Origin: Treponema sp.
GTDB lineage: Bacteria > Spirochaetota > Spirochaetia > Treponematales > Treponemataceae
Direction of reading: 5' to 3'
Length of the DNA stretch: 64,000 nucleotides
Assembly (NCBI GenBank): GCA_017938365.1
Contig: JAGBBT010000109.1
Span: 1-64,000 of the forward strand
This document shows positions 52,537-61,138 of the stretch, piece by piece. The notes under the pieces were generated by a model. The model was not told the DNA's origin. It ran no database searches and worked only from the letters and a program-made list of their open reading frames with translations. Positions within the stretch are counted from its first letter, which is position 1. The number at the start of each line of letters is the position of its first letter. The translations under genes and the position numbers were made by a program.

Positions 52537-52998
52537 ATGGGTATGTTTACAAGTATTAATATTGCAGCTACAGGTATGAGTGTTGAACGACTTCGTTCTG
52601 ATGTAATCTCAAATAATATTGCAAATGCAAGTACAACAAGAACTCCTGAAGGTGGTGCGTTTAAAAAATCTATGGTAATACTAGAGCCTATTGCATCTAC
52701 TCATCCAACATGGCGTATGCCGTTTACAAGTGCTGATCAAGATAATGGACCTGGTTTAGGGGTTCGAGTAAGAGAAATTGTAAAAGATACAACTCAGGGA
52801 AGAATGGTTTATGACCCAACAAATCCTGATGCAATAAAATCTGGTCCAAATAAAGGATATGTAGAATATCCAAATGTTAATATAGTAAATGAAATGGTAA
52901 ATTTGATTTCTGCAAGTAGAGCTTATGAGGCAAATAGTACTGTAGTTCAGGGTGCAAAAGATATGTTTTCTGCTGCTTTAGAGATAGGACGAGCATAA
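52537..52998 (+). CDS. flgC: FlgC, proximal rod protein
   Basis: A 153-residue rod protein: FTSINIAATGMSVERLRSDV, SNNIANASTTRTPEGGAFKK, YPNVNIVNEMVNLISASRAY. Partner of FlgB in the rod. GAGGT ribosome site, 27 bases after flgB. Confidence 0.95.
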   Translation: MGMFTSINIAATGMSVERLRSDVISNNIANASTTRTPEGGAFKKSMVILEPIASTHPTWRMPFTSADQDNGPGLGVRVREIVKDTTQGRMVYDPTNPDAIKSGPNKGYVEYPNVNIVNEMVNLISASRAYEANSTVVQGAKDMFSAALEIGRA

Positions 52999-53079
52999 TA
53001 AATTTTGCTAGTTTAGTTTTTTTAATATTTACATAAAAATTTATTTATAATAAAATTTCTGGTAAGGAAGGGATAATTA

Positions 53080-53427
53080 ATGAATATTATGAATATTATG
53101 GCTGCACCTGAAATGACTAGAACAAATTCTGCTCATGCTGGTGATGCTAAAATTTCAAAAATGATTCCTGGTAAAAACCCAGAAGTTCAATCATCTCAGC
53201 GTTCTTTAGGTAAATTTGAATCTTATTTGATAGAGTCTGTCGAAAAAATGAACTCACACCAGCTTGATTTAGGTCGAGTGCAAGAACAATTGGTAACAAA
53301 TCCTGATTCTGTTGATATTCATGATGTTACTACAGCAATGGCTAAAGCTCAAATGTCATTAAGTCTTGCTCAAACTGTAATAGATAGATTACTTACAGGT
53401 TGGAGTGAAATTCAGACAACTCGTTAG
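53080..53427 (+). CDS. fliE: FliE, MS-ring/rod junction protein
   Basis: A 115-residue protein: FESYLIESVEKMNSHQLDLG, DVTTAMAKAQMSLSLAQTV, the conserved FliE end. It links the rod to the MS ring. AAGGAAGGG ribosome site. An internal TATAAT at 53046-53051 lies upstream. Confidence 0.9.
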   Translation: MNIMNIMAAPEMTRTNSAHAGDAKISKMIPGKNPEVQSSQRSLGKFESYLIESVEKMNSHQLDLGRVQEQLVTNPDSVDIHDVTTAMAKAQMSLSLAQTVIDRLLTGWSEIQTTR

Positions 53428-53470
53428 AATGGATATGTAGTTTTTTACATATAAAATAATAATTTAACTC

Positions 53471-53499
53471 TTTTCAGTAGAAAAAAAGTATGTTAAAAT
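53471..53499 (+). promoter_or_regulatory. Putative internal promoter before fliF
   Basis: TTTTCA (53471-53476), 17 bases, TAAAAT (53494-53499) with TGT before it (extended -10). It would give fliF to fliJ a separate transcript. A TATGTA/TACATA dyad at 53433-53450 lies after fliE. Confidence 0.5.
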
Positions 53500-53542
53500 T
53501 ATATGAATTTACAATATAGATGTTCGTTCTCGGGAGGGTCAG

Positions 53543-55330
53543 ATGAACGAATGGCTTAAAAATACTATTGCCAAACTAAAAGAATTATGGGGTAAGTGGA
53601 AACCAATTCAAAAGGTTATTCTTGCTGGAATTATTGTTGTTGTAATTATTGCTATTTTTATGGCAGTAAGATTTTCAGCAGCTCCATCTATGGTTCCTCT
53701 TTTTAATACACCCATTACCGATCAGAAGTCTCGTGATGATATTACCTATCGTTTAGATGAGGAAAATATAAAATACGTTGTTAGTCAGTCTGGTGTGATT
53801 TCTGTTGCTGATGAAACTACAGCAAGACGATTACGCGGTATTCTTATTAGAGAAAATCTCGTTCCAACAACTGTAGATCCGTTTTCTTTGTTTGATGTTA
53901 CAAGTTGGTCTACTACAGATTTTGAACGTAATGTTAATTTGCAGCGTTCAATTACACGAATGGTTACGCAGCATCTTGAAGCTTTGGATGATATTGCTAG
54001 TGCAAATGTTGTAATTACAGCTCCAGAAGAAGAGTTGTTTACTTCAAATCAAAAACCTGTAACTGCTTCTGTTATTTTATATTTTAAACCTGGTAGCGAC
54101 ATGCCAACAAATCGTAAAAAGTTAAAGGGTGTTCAGGATTTAGTTTTAAGAGCAGTTGTTGGTTTAACAGAAGATAATTTAACCATTTCTGATAGTGCTG
54201 GAAATATATTAAATGATTTTAAAGGAATGGCAGAAAGTGATGCCGTTGATATTGTAAAAAAACAGCAGGATTTAAGACATAAAGAAGAAGTTAGATTAAG
54301 TGCAAAAGTACTAAATGCTCTTAGAAGAAATTTCAATGAAGATAGGGTTCGTGATGTTGTTGTTGCCATTGAAATGGATATGTCAAAGGTTACAAGTGAT
54401 CAGACAATTTACACTCCAATTATAATTACTGATCAAGATCCTGATAAACCTTATGATACTACTGAAAAAAGAGATTATTTACCGATTTCTTCCCAAACAG
54501 TAACAAAAGAATGGACAGGAACTGGGTATAATCCAGAAGGTCCTGCAGGCGTAGAAGGTCAAAATCCACCTGTGTATTCTGATATGTCAAATGTTATTGG
54601 TAAATCTACCGAAACAGGTGTAACACAAAATAATGTTGTAAATACTGAACAAAGACATGTTGAGAAAGCTCCTTCTTATGATAGGATTACAGCTTCTGCA
54701 AATATTGATGGATATTGGGATAAGGAGACTGATGGTCGTAATAACCCAGTTTTTGTTACAGAAAAGAATTATGAAGAGTTAAAAGAAAAATATAGTAAAA
54801 TATATAATAATCCTGAAACAAATGAAAATATTAGATTTAAAATGGGGCATATTGTTCGTGTATACAATCCTGTTTCTGATCGTGTTATAGAACAAGCTGA
54901 AAATTTTGTAAAGGATGCAATTGGATATAATAAAGATAGAGGTGATTCTGTAACTATTAATAGCTGGGCTATTCCAAGAGAAGATGAATGGAATGCAGAA
55001 GATGCTGATATTATTCGTAAGCAAAATACGCAAAAAACTATAGTCTTAATTCTTGCGGGAACTGCAGTAGTTTTAATTGCGTTTATTATCTTTAGATTTA
55101 TTAGCCGTGAACTTGAAAGACGTCGTCGCCTTAGAGAAGAAGAAATTCTCCGTCGTCAACAGGCTGAACGTGAAAAAGCTCTTTGGGATGCAAAACAGGA
55201 TGGTATGGAAGTTACAATGTCTGTTGAAGAAAGAAAAAGAGCAGAACTTCAAGAAAATGCTATTGCTATGGCAAAAGAACATCCTGAAGATGTGGCTATG
55301 CTCATACGTACTTGGTTGATGGAGGAATAA
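53543..55330 (+). CDS. fliF: FliF, flagellar MS-ring protein
   Basis: A 595-residue MS-ring protein: first helix at 21-43 (PIQKVILAGIIVVVIIAIF), ring-building motifs (VPLFNTPITDQKSRDDITYR, FERNVNLQRSITRMVTQHLE), long periplasmic middle, second helix near 494-516 (TIVLILAGTAVVLIAFIIFR), and cytoplasmic FliG-binding end EHPEDVAMLIRTWLMEE. Base on which export gate and rotor assemble. GGGAGGG ribosome site. Confidence 0.96.
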   Translation: MNEWLKNTIAKLKELWGKWKPIQKVILAGIIVVVIIAIFMAVRFSAAPSMVPLFNTPITDQKSRDDITYRLDEENIKYVVSQSGVISVADETTARRLRGILIRENLVPTTVDPFSLFDVTSWSTTDFERNVNLQRSITRMVTQHLEALDDIASANVVITAPEEELFTSNQKPVTASVILYFKPGSDMPTNRKKLKGVQDLVLRAVVGLTEDNLTISDSAGNILNDFKGMAESDAVDIVKKQQDLRHKEEVRLSAKVLNALRRNFNEDRVRDVVVAIEMDMSKVTSDQTIYTPIIITDQDPDKPYDTTEKRDYLPISSQTVTKEWTGTGYNPEGPAGVEGQNPPVYSDMSNVIGKSTETGVTQNNVVNTEQRHVEKAPSYDRITASANIDGYWDKETDGRNNPVFVTEKNYEELKEKYSKIYNNPETNENIRFKMGHIVRVYNPVSDRVIEQAENFVKDAIGYNKDRGDSVTINSWAIPREDEWNAEDADIIRKQNTQKTIVLILAGTAVVLIAFIIFRFISRELERRRRLREEEILRRQQAEREKALWDAKQDGMEVTMSVEERKRAELQENAIAMAKEHPEDVAMLIRTWLMEE

Positions 55331-55334
55331 TAAT

Positions 55335-56426
55335 ATGGCAGAAGATTCAAAGACAGCTCCTAAACCAGCAGCAAAACCTGGTAGCTTAAAACCAATAGGA
55401 AGCAAAAAAAGTGGTGCAAAAGAATATAAAAATCTTACCGGGCGTCAAAAAGCTGCAATTTTCTTAGTTTCATTAGGTTCTGATGTTTCCTCAGAAATAA
55501 TGAAGCATTTAAGAGAAGATGAAGTTGAAACATTAACATTTGAAATTGCTCGTTTAGAAACTGTAGATGCAGAATTCAAAGATCAAGTTCTTGAAGAATT
55601 TCAGGAATTAATGAATGCTCAGAACTTTATCACAACTGGTGGTATTGATTATGCCCGTGAACTTTTGGAAAAATCTTTAGGTTCTCAAAAAGCTATAGAT
55701 ATTATTAATCGTTTAACTTCAAGTTTGCAAGTTAGACCTTTCGATTTTATTAGGCGTACTGATCCTGCACACTTGTTAAACTTTATTCAGCAAGAATATC
55801 CTCAGACAATTGCCTTGATTCTTGCATACCTTGAACCAGGAAAGGCTGCTGTTATTCTTCAAAATCTTCCAGCAGAAATTCAACCAGAAGTTTCTAAGCG
55901 TTTGGCAACAATGGATAGAACTAGTCCTGATGTATTACGCGAGGTAGAACGAGTTCTTGAGAAGAAACTTTCGACTTTATCTTCTGAAGACTATACAGCT
56001 GCTGGTGGTGTTGAATCTATCGTTGAAATTCTTAACCTTGTTGATCGTTCCTCTGAAAAATCAATTATTGAATCTTTGGAAGAAGAAGATCCTGATTTGG
56101 CTGAAGAAATTAAGAAACGAATGTTTGTATTCGAAGATATTGTTATGCTTGATGATCGTGCTATACAGAAAGTTCTTCGCGAAGTTGATACACAAGAACT
56201 TGCAAAAGCTCTTAAATCTGTGGATACGGAAGTACAAGATAAAATATTCCGAAATATGTCAAAACGTGCTGCAAGTATGTTAAAAGAAGATATGGAATTT
56301 ATGGGCCCTGTTCGTTTAAAAGATGTTGAAGAAGCTCAGCAGAAAATTGTAAGTACAATTCGTCGTCTTGAAGATGCGGGTGAAATCGTTATTGCTCGTT
56401 CTGGTGAAGATGAACTTGTGGTTTAA
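55335..56426 (+). CDS. fliG: FliG, flagellar rotor protein
   Basis: A 363-residue switch protein: FliF-binding N-domain (LTGRQKAAIFLVSLGSDVSS), middle EYPQTIALILAYLEPGKAAV (EHPQ reads EYPQ), and C-domain with the torque helix (DDRAIQKVLREVDTQELAKA, KIFRNMSKRAASMLKED). A ~35-residue Pro/Lys-rich extension precedes the N-domain. Other treponemes have two FliG genes; this is the fliF-linked one. Confidence 0.95.
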   Translation: MAEDSKTAPKPAAKPGSLKPIGSKKSGAKEYKNLTGRQKAAIFLVSLGSDVSSEIMKHLREDEVETLTFEIARLETVDAEFKDQVLEEFQELMNAQNFITTGGIDYARELLEKSLGSQKAIDIINRLTSSLQVRPFDFIRRTDPAHLLNFIQQEYPQTIALILAYLEPGKAAVILQNLPAEIQPEVSKRLATMDRTSPDVLREVERVLEKKLSTLSSEDYTAAGGVESIVEILNLVDRSSEKSIIESLEEEDPDLAEEIKKRMFVFEDIVMLDDRAIQKVLREVDTQELAKALKSVDTEVQDKIFRNMSKRAASMLKEDMEFMGPVRLKDVEEAQQKIVSTIRRLEDAGEIVIARSGEDELVV

Positions 56427-56461
56427 TCTAAGATATTTGATTTAATATAGAGGAAAAATTC

Positions 56462-57394
56462 ATGGCAAAAAATCTGTTTCAACCAAATGAAGTAAAACGA
56501 AAAGATGGAGAGTTTAAACTTGGTCTCGTTCATGAATTTGTTCAACCACAAGAAGAGGTAGAGGTTGAGGAAGTTCCTGTATATACAGGTCCCACTATTG
56601 AAGATATTCAGAAAGAAATCGACGAATATAAAGCTAAGTGGGAATCTGAAAAGCAAATTATGTTAGAAGAGGCTCAGGCTCAAGCTGATGAAATTGTAAA
56701 TAATGCTAAAGAAGCTGCCTTTGCAGAAGTTAAGCGACAGTCTGATCAAGCTCAAGAAATAAAAGTTGAAGCAGAGCAAAAGGCTCAGGAAATTATAAAA
56801 GCAGCACAAGAAGAAGCAAGTCAAATTCGAGAGAAAGCCGAAAATGAAAAAATTGCTATACAATCAGATGCAAAAAATGAAGGTTTTAAAATAGGTCGAG
56901 AAGAAGGTTATAAAGTTGGTGAAGAGGAAGTTAACAGACTAATTGATAGAAGTCATAAAATTTTAGAGGCTGTAATGTCTCGTCGTGAAGAAATTTTAAA
57001 TGAAACTGAACAGCAAATTGTTGAATTAGTTTTGTTAATGACGAGAAAGGTTATAAAAATTATTTCTGAAAATCAACGACAGGTTGTTGTAGCAAATATA
57101 TTGCAGGCGTTAAAAAAAGTACGAGGAAGAGGTGAAGTAACTCTTAGAGTTAATTTGCAAGATGTAAATTTGTCAACACAGCATATACAAGATTTTATAA
57201 AACAAGTAGAGAACATAAAAGGCATTACAGTAATAGAAGATTCTTCTGTTGATAAAGGTGGATGTATTGTTGAAACTGATTTTGGTGCTATTGATGCTAG
57301 AATTTCTAGTCAACTTTCAGAACTTGAGTCAAAAATTCTTGAAATATCTCCTATAAAAACTGTAAAAAAAGCAGATTCTGTTAATCCTAACTGA
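56462..57394 (+). CDS. fliH: FliH, export ATPase regulator
   Basis: A 310-residue protein with a long Ala/Glu/Lys coiled coil (about 50-150), a conserved [20 protein letters not shown], and the C-terminal half [40 protein letters not shown]. Binds and restrains FliI and links it to the C ring. AGAGGAA ribosome site. Confidence 0.92.
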   Translation: MAKNLFQPNEVKRKDGEFKLGLVHEFVQPQEEVEVEEVPVYTGPTIEDIQKEIDEYKAKWESEKQIMLEEAQAQADEIVNNAKEAAFAEVKRQSDQAQEIKVEAEQKAQEIIKAAQEEASQIREKAENEKIAIQSDAKNEGFKIGREEGYKVGEEEVNRLIDRSHKILEAVMSRREEILNETEQQIVELVLLMTRKVIKIISENQRQVVVANILQALKKVRGRGEVTLRVNLQDVNLSTQHIQDFIKQVENIKGITVIEDSSVDKGGCIVETDFGAIDARISSQLSELESKILEISPIKTVKKADSVNPN

Positions 57395-57415
57395 TAAAAG
57401 TATAGGAGTTAATAA

Positions 57416-58930
57416 ATGGATAATCTTTTTGAAAAATATATTGATACTGTAAAATCAACGGAAACGATATTATACACTGGACATGTTACAGCTGTAAAAG
57501 GGTTGATGATTGAAAGTAATGGACCTTGTTCTAAAATTGGCGAGTTATGTACTGTAAAAAATTCTGATGATGAGAATATTTTAGCTGAAGTTGTTGGTTT
57601 TAATAATAACACAGTAATGTTAATGGCTTATGGAGAAACAAAGGGAATTCAATCTGGATGTGAAGTAATCGCTAGCGGAAAAGTATTACAAGTTCCTGTA
57701 GGTGATGCATTATTAGGACGTGTAATTGATGCTACAGGAAAACCTTACGATAATAAAGGTCCATTAAATACAACAATCTTTTATCCTGCACTTGCACCTG
57801 CCCCAAACCCTTATAGCAGAAAGGATATTAATAAAAGAATTGTAACTGGTGTTAGGGCGATAGATACTATGTTGGCTTGTGGTAAAGGACAACGCTTAGG
57901 AATTTTTGCTGGTTCTGGAGTTGGAAAGTCTACGCTCCTTTCTATGATAGCAAGAAATACAAATGCAGATGTAAATGTAATTGGTTTAATTGGTGAGCGT
58001 GGTCGAGAGGTTTTAGATTTTATTGAGCGAGATTTAGGCTCTGAAGGAATGAAACATTCTGTTGTTGTTGTTGCTACTGGAGATCAAAGTTCTATTTGTA
58101 GAATGCGAGCTGCTTATACAACAACTGCAATAGCAGAATATTTTAGAGATCAAGGAAAAGATGTAATGTTAATGATGGATAGTGTAACACGATTCTGTCA
58201 TGCACAAAGAGAAATTGGAACGGCAACCGGTGAACCTCCAACACAAAGTGGTTATCCTGCTAGTGTATGGGATATGTTACCGAAACTGCTTGAACGGTCT
58301 GGAACGAATGATAAAGGATCTATTACAGCTTTTTATACAGTTCTTGTTGACGGAGATGATTTAAATGAACCTGTAAGTGATAAGGTTCGAGGAACTTTGG
58401 ATGGGCATATAGTATTGAGTCGTCGATTAGCTCAAGAAAGACATTATCCAGCTATAGATATAATGGCTAGTATAAGTCGTTTATGGCATCGAGTAACTGG
58501 TAAAATTACACAACAAGCTGTTAACAAGATAAGTAAGCTTATTGCAATATACGAAGAAAACAGAGATATGATTATTACAGGAGCTTATTCAAAAGGAACT
58601 GATGTAGATATTGACGAAGCAATAGAGAAGCATAAAGCTATTGATGCATTATTAACACAGCAAGAATCTGATCAGTGTACGATAGAAAATTCATTACAGA
58701 TATTATCTGTTGTATCTGAAATTGAGATACCTGAGGAAGAGTATGTTGAATCGCCTGCACTAGATACAAAAACTACTGTTCAGATTATAAAAGAAAAAAG
58801 AATTGACGATATTGTAAATACAAACTATGCATCAATAGAAGATGATACTAATTTAACGAATTCTTCGTTAGCAAATGTAGCTCAAGCTATTAATCTTTCA
58901 GGCAATGAAAGTCCTCAAGAGAATTTGTAA
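57416..58930 (+). CDS. fliI: FliI, flagellar export ATPase with C-terminal extension
   Basis: A 504-residue F1-beta-like ATPase: Walker A GSGVGKST at 166-173, GERGREVLDFIERDLG, LMMDSVTRFCHAQREIG, PTQSGYPASVWDMLPKLLER, DGDDLNEPVSD. Energises type III export of rod and filament proteins. About 60 residues longer than typical FliI; the extra tail is acidic and seemingly unstructured, without an obvious match. Confidence 0.95.
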   Translation: MDNLFEKYIDTVKSTETILYTGHVTAVKGLMIESNGPCSKIGELCTVKNSDDENILAEVVGFNNNTVMLMAYGETKGIQSGCEVIASGKVLQVPVGDALLGRVIDATGKPYDNKGPLNTTIFYPALAPAPNPYSRKDINKRIVTGVRAIDTMLACGKGQRLGIFAGSGVGKSTLLSMIARNTNADVNVIGLIGERGREVLDFIERDLGSEGMKHSVVVVATGDQSSICRMRAAYTTTAIAEYFRDQGKDVMLMMDSVTRFCHAQREIGTATGEPPTQSGYPASVWDMLPKLLERSGTNDKGSITAFYTVLVDGDDLNEPVSDKVRGTLDGHIVLSRRLAQERHYPAIDIMASISRLWHRVTGKITQQAVNKISKLIAIYEENRDMIITGAYSKGTDVDIDEAIEKHKAIDALLTQQESDQCTIENSLQILSVVSEIEIPEEEYVESPALDTKTTVQIIKEKRIDDIVNTNYASIEDDTNLTNSSLANVAQAINLSGNESPQENL

Positions 58931-58950
58931 TTTAAAAAGGATTATTTTTA

Positions 58951-59382
58951 ATGAAAAAATTTGCTTTTTCAATGGAAAAGATTTTATCATTAAGAGAATT
59001 TGAAAAAAAACAGGCTCAATCTGAATTGGGAAAGGCTATTGCTGAAGAAACTAAGATACAAGAAACATTAGAGTTGGTTGCTAAACAAAGAGTTTCATCC
59101 ATAAAAGCTGCTGATGGTATGTCTGATTTAACTTCTTTATATAATATAAATCAATATCTAGCATTATTAGATAGTCGCAAGGAAGGCTTATTACAACAGT
59201 TAACGGAAGCTCATATGGTAACAGAGAAAAAGCGAGCGGAATTAAAAGAAGCCATGCAAAAAGTCAATGTTTTGGAAAAACTAAAAGAAGAAAAATTTAA
59301 GGCATGGCTTCTTGAAAATAAAAAATCAGAAGCAAAAGAAATTGATGATATTGTAAACAGACAATTTAATAATGGAAACTAG
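58951..59382 (+). CDS. fliJ: FliJ, export chaperone
   Basis: A 143-residue coiled-coil protein with the FliJ N-terminus (FAFSMEKILSLREFEKKQAQ) and basic/acidic helices to the end. Stirs FliI and delivers substrates. Last gene of the operon here; its 3' end overlaps the convergent kinase gene by 17 bases, with no terminator between. Confidence 0.88.
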   Translation: MKKFAFSMEKILSLREFEKKQAQSELGKAIAEETKIQETLELVAKQRVSSIKAADGMSDLTSLYNINQYLALLDSRKEGLLQQLTEAHMVTEKKRAELKEAMQKVNVLEKLKEEKFKAWLLENKKSEAKEIDDIVNRQFNNGN

Positions 59383-61006
59383 ATCCACCTATAAATTCCC
59401 TTACAATAGATTGTTTTGGAATATAGTTTTCAGGAATCTCATTAAAATTATCTAAAAATCTAAGTAATCTACAAGCTTCTGAATATTCCTCTTGTTCTGG
59501 AGTAACAGATCTAAGTAATGGGGTTGCATAAACCTTTAATACAGGAAGTTCATAGTCCAAAGCTGTGTTTAGAACAGCATCAGCATTATTTTGGAATGGG
59601 AATATATGTAGTCGTTCTCCTTTTTGTACGCTTTCCCACATACCAATTGTTTCAGCTGCTGGCTTTCCTCTGAATTTAGAATCTCTTACAATTCTTCTAA
59701 TGAGACGATTATCACTTGTTGGAATTCTGTTATGATCATCAAGATTTAACTGAGTTAAAGCTGATAAATATATCTTGAATTTAAATTTAGAATCTACATA
59801 TGGAGTTAGTTTATCATTTAGTCCGTGAATTCCTTCCATGATAAGAATGTCATTTTTGTTTAATGTCATTTTGTTTCCTGTATAATACCTTTGACCTAAA
59901 TCAAAATTGTAGGAAGGAATTTCAACTTCTTTTCCGTCAAATAAATCGTTTAGATTTTGGTTTATTAACTGAATATCAAGAGCTTCTAAACATTCGTAAT
60001 CATAATTTCCATTTTCATCTTTCGGATTTTTATCTCTACCAACATAGTAACAATCAAGACTAATAATTTTGGGATTATAACCTAAAGCTTGTAATTGTAA
60101 TGCAAGTTTTTTTGCTGAGGTAGTTTTTCCTGAAGAAGACGGACCTGCGATTAATACAACTTTAATATTCTGACGCTCATGAATTTGATGAGCAACTTTT
60201 GCGTAATTTTGAGCTTGGAATGTTTCAGCAATGTCAATAAAATCATTGATTTTTCCGTTTATTATCATCTGATTTAGGGATGCAGAAGATGTAACATTTA
60301 TTCTTTTTCCCCATTGTTTATAGTTTTTATAAATTTCAAATATTTTTGGATTATCAGAGAAGTTTGTTAATTTTGAATGATCTTGATGAGTAGGGAATCT
60401 TAGTAGGAAACCATCATCATAAGGTTTTAATTCAAAGACTTTTAGTATTCCTGTGCTTTGAGTTAATGGACCAAAGTACAAATCAGAAAAATCACCCATT
60501 GTATTTACTTGAAGTTTTGGAGGACATTTTAAGGTGAGTTGTTTTCTCGTTTCAAAAAGTCCATTTTCTTCTAGTAAACTACACGCATCAGCATATGATA
60601 TATATGAATCTGAAATTTTGAAATCCTTTTCAATGTAGGATTTCATTAGGTTTTCTAAAGAAGCAATATCTTCTTTTGTAACTTTTTTATCATCTATAGT
60701 GTAATAATATCCGTATCCTAAACTATGACCTACTAAAAGTCTTGTATTTGGAAATAGTTTTCTTGCACTTGCAGCAAGAACAAAACATAACGATCGTCTG
60801 TAAATTGCAGAACCGTCTTTAGTGTTTAAAAAAACGGGTTTAATAATTGCATTAATGTCAATTTTGGCAGAGAGTGAAACAATTTGATTGTTTACCTTTA
60901 GAGCGATAATTTCATCTTTGCAATCTTTAAAATGTGAAAGAAGTTCATAACCATAAATATCTGAGTTAAAAATAAATTCTTTATCTAATATTCTTAATTT
61001 AATCAT
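59366..61006 (-). CDS. TGS/SAD-like domain fused to uridine-kinase-type P-loop kinase
   Basis: A 546-residue protein; the start at 61006 is chosen because a consensus promoter ends just before it. Residues 1-60 look like a ubiquitin-like TGS domain; VGHSLGYGYYYTID near 92-105 recalls the second additional domain of threonyl-tRNA synthetase; the C-terminal half is a uridine kinase/phosphoribulokinase fold with GPSSSGKTT at 288-296, SLDCYYVGR and ILIMEGIHGLN. Such fusions are usually annotated as uridine kinase or nucleoside kinase. The real substrate is uncertain. Confidence 0.85.
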   Translation of the reverse strand: MIKLRILDKEFIFNSDIYGYELLSHFKDCKDEIIALKVNNQIVSLSAKIDINAIIKPVFLNTKDGSAIYRRSLCFVLAASARKLFPNTRLLVGHSLGYGYYYTIDDKKVTKEDIASLENLMKSYIEKDFKISDSYISYADACSLLEENGLFETRKQLTLKCPPKLQVNTMGDFSDLYFGPLTQSTGILKVFELKPYDDGFLLRFPTHQDHSKLTNFSDNPKIFEIYKNYKQWGKRINVTSSASLNQMIINGKINDFIDIAETFQAQNYAKVAHQIHERQNIKVVLIAGPSSSGKTTSAKKLALQLQALGYNPKIISLDCYYVGRDKNPKDENGNYDYECLEALDIQLINQNLNDLFDGKEVEIPSYNFDLGQRYYTGNKMTLNKNDILIMEGIHGLNDKLTPYVDSKFKFKIYLSALTQLNLDDHNRIPTSDNRLIRRIVRDSKFRGKPAAETIGMWESVQKGERLHIFPFQNNADAVLNTALDYELPVLKVYATPLLRSVTPEQEEYSEACRLLRFLDNFNEIPENYIPKQSIVREFIGGSSFHY

Positions 61007-61013
61007 AAGTAAG

Positions 61014-61042
61014 ATTATAAAGCATAAATAACGGTAATTCAA
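61014..61042 (-). promoter_or_regulatory. Near-consensus promoter of the kinase gene, leaderless layout
   Basis: On the minus strand TTGAAT (61042-61037), exactly 17 bases, TATAAT (61019-61014), then seven bases (CTTACTT) and the ATG at 61006. No ribosome site fits. Confidence 0.7.
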
Positions 61043-61103
61043 ATAATGTTATAAAAATATTTATAAAAAGTATACAAAAAACTAGTAATAATTTTGATTT
61101 TAC

Positions 61104-61118
61104 AGTATATTATATACT
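61104..61118 (+). promoter_or_regulatory. Palindromic operator candidate before the Y-family polymerase
   Basis: AGTATAT-T-ATATACT is a perfect 7+1+7 palindrome overlapping a possible -10 (TATACT, 61113-61118), 20 bases before the ATG. A repressor site for a damage-induced gene is plausible; it does not match a LexA box I know. Confidence 0.4.
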
Positions 61119-61138
61119 ATACAAATAGGTGGTTTTGT

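Noticed and set aside
61104..61118. Palindrome as a dif site for the Xer recombinases
   Set aside because: dif is about 28 bases with distinct arms and a 6-base centre; this is an AT-only-like 15-base palindrome overlapping a -10 region.
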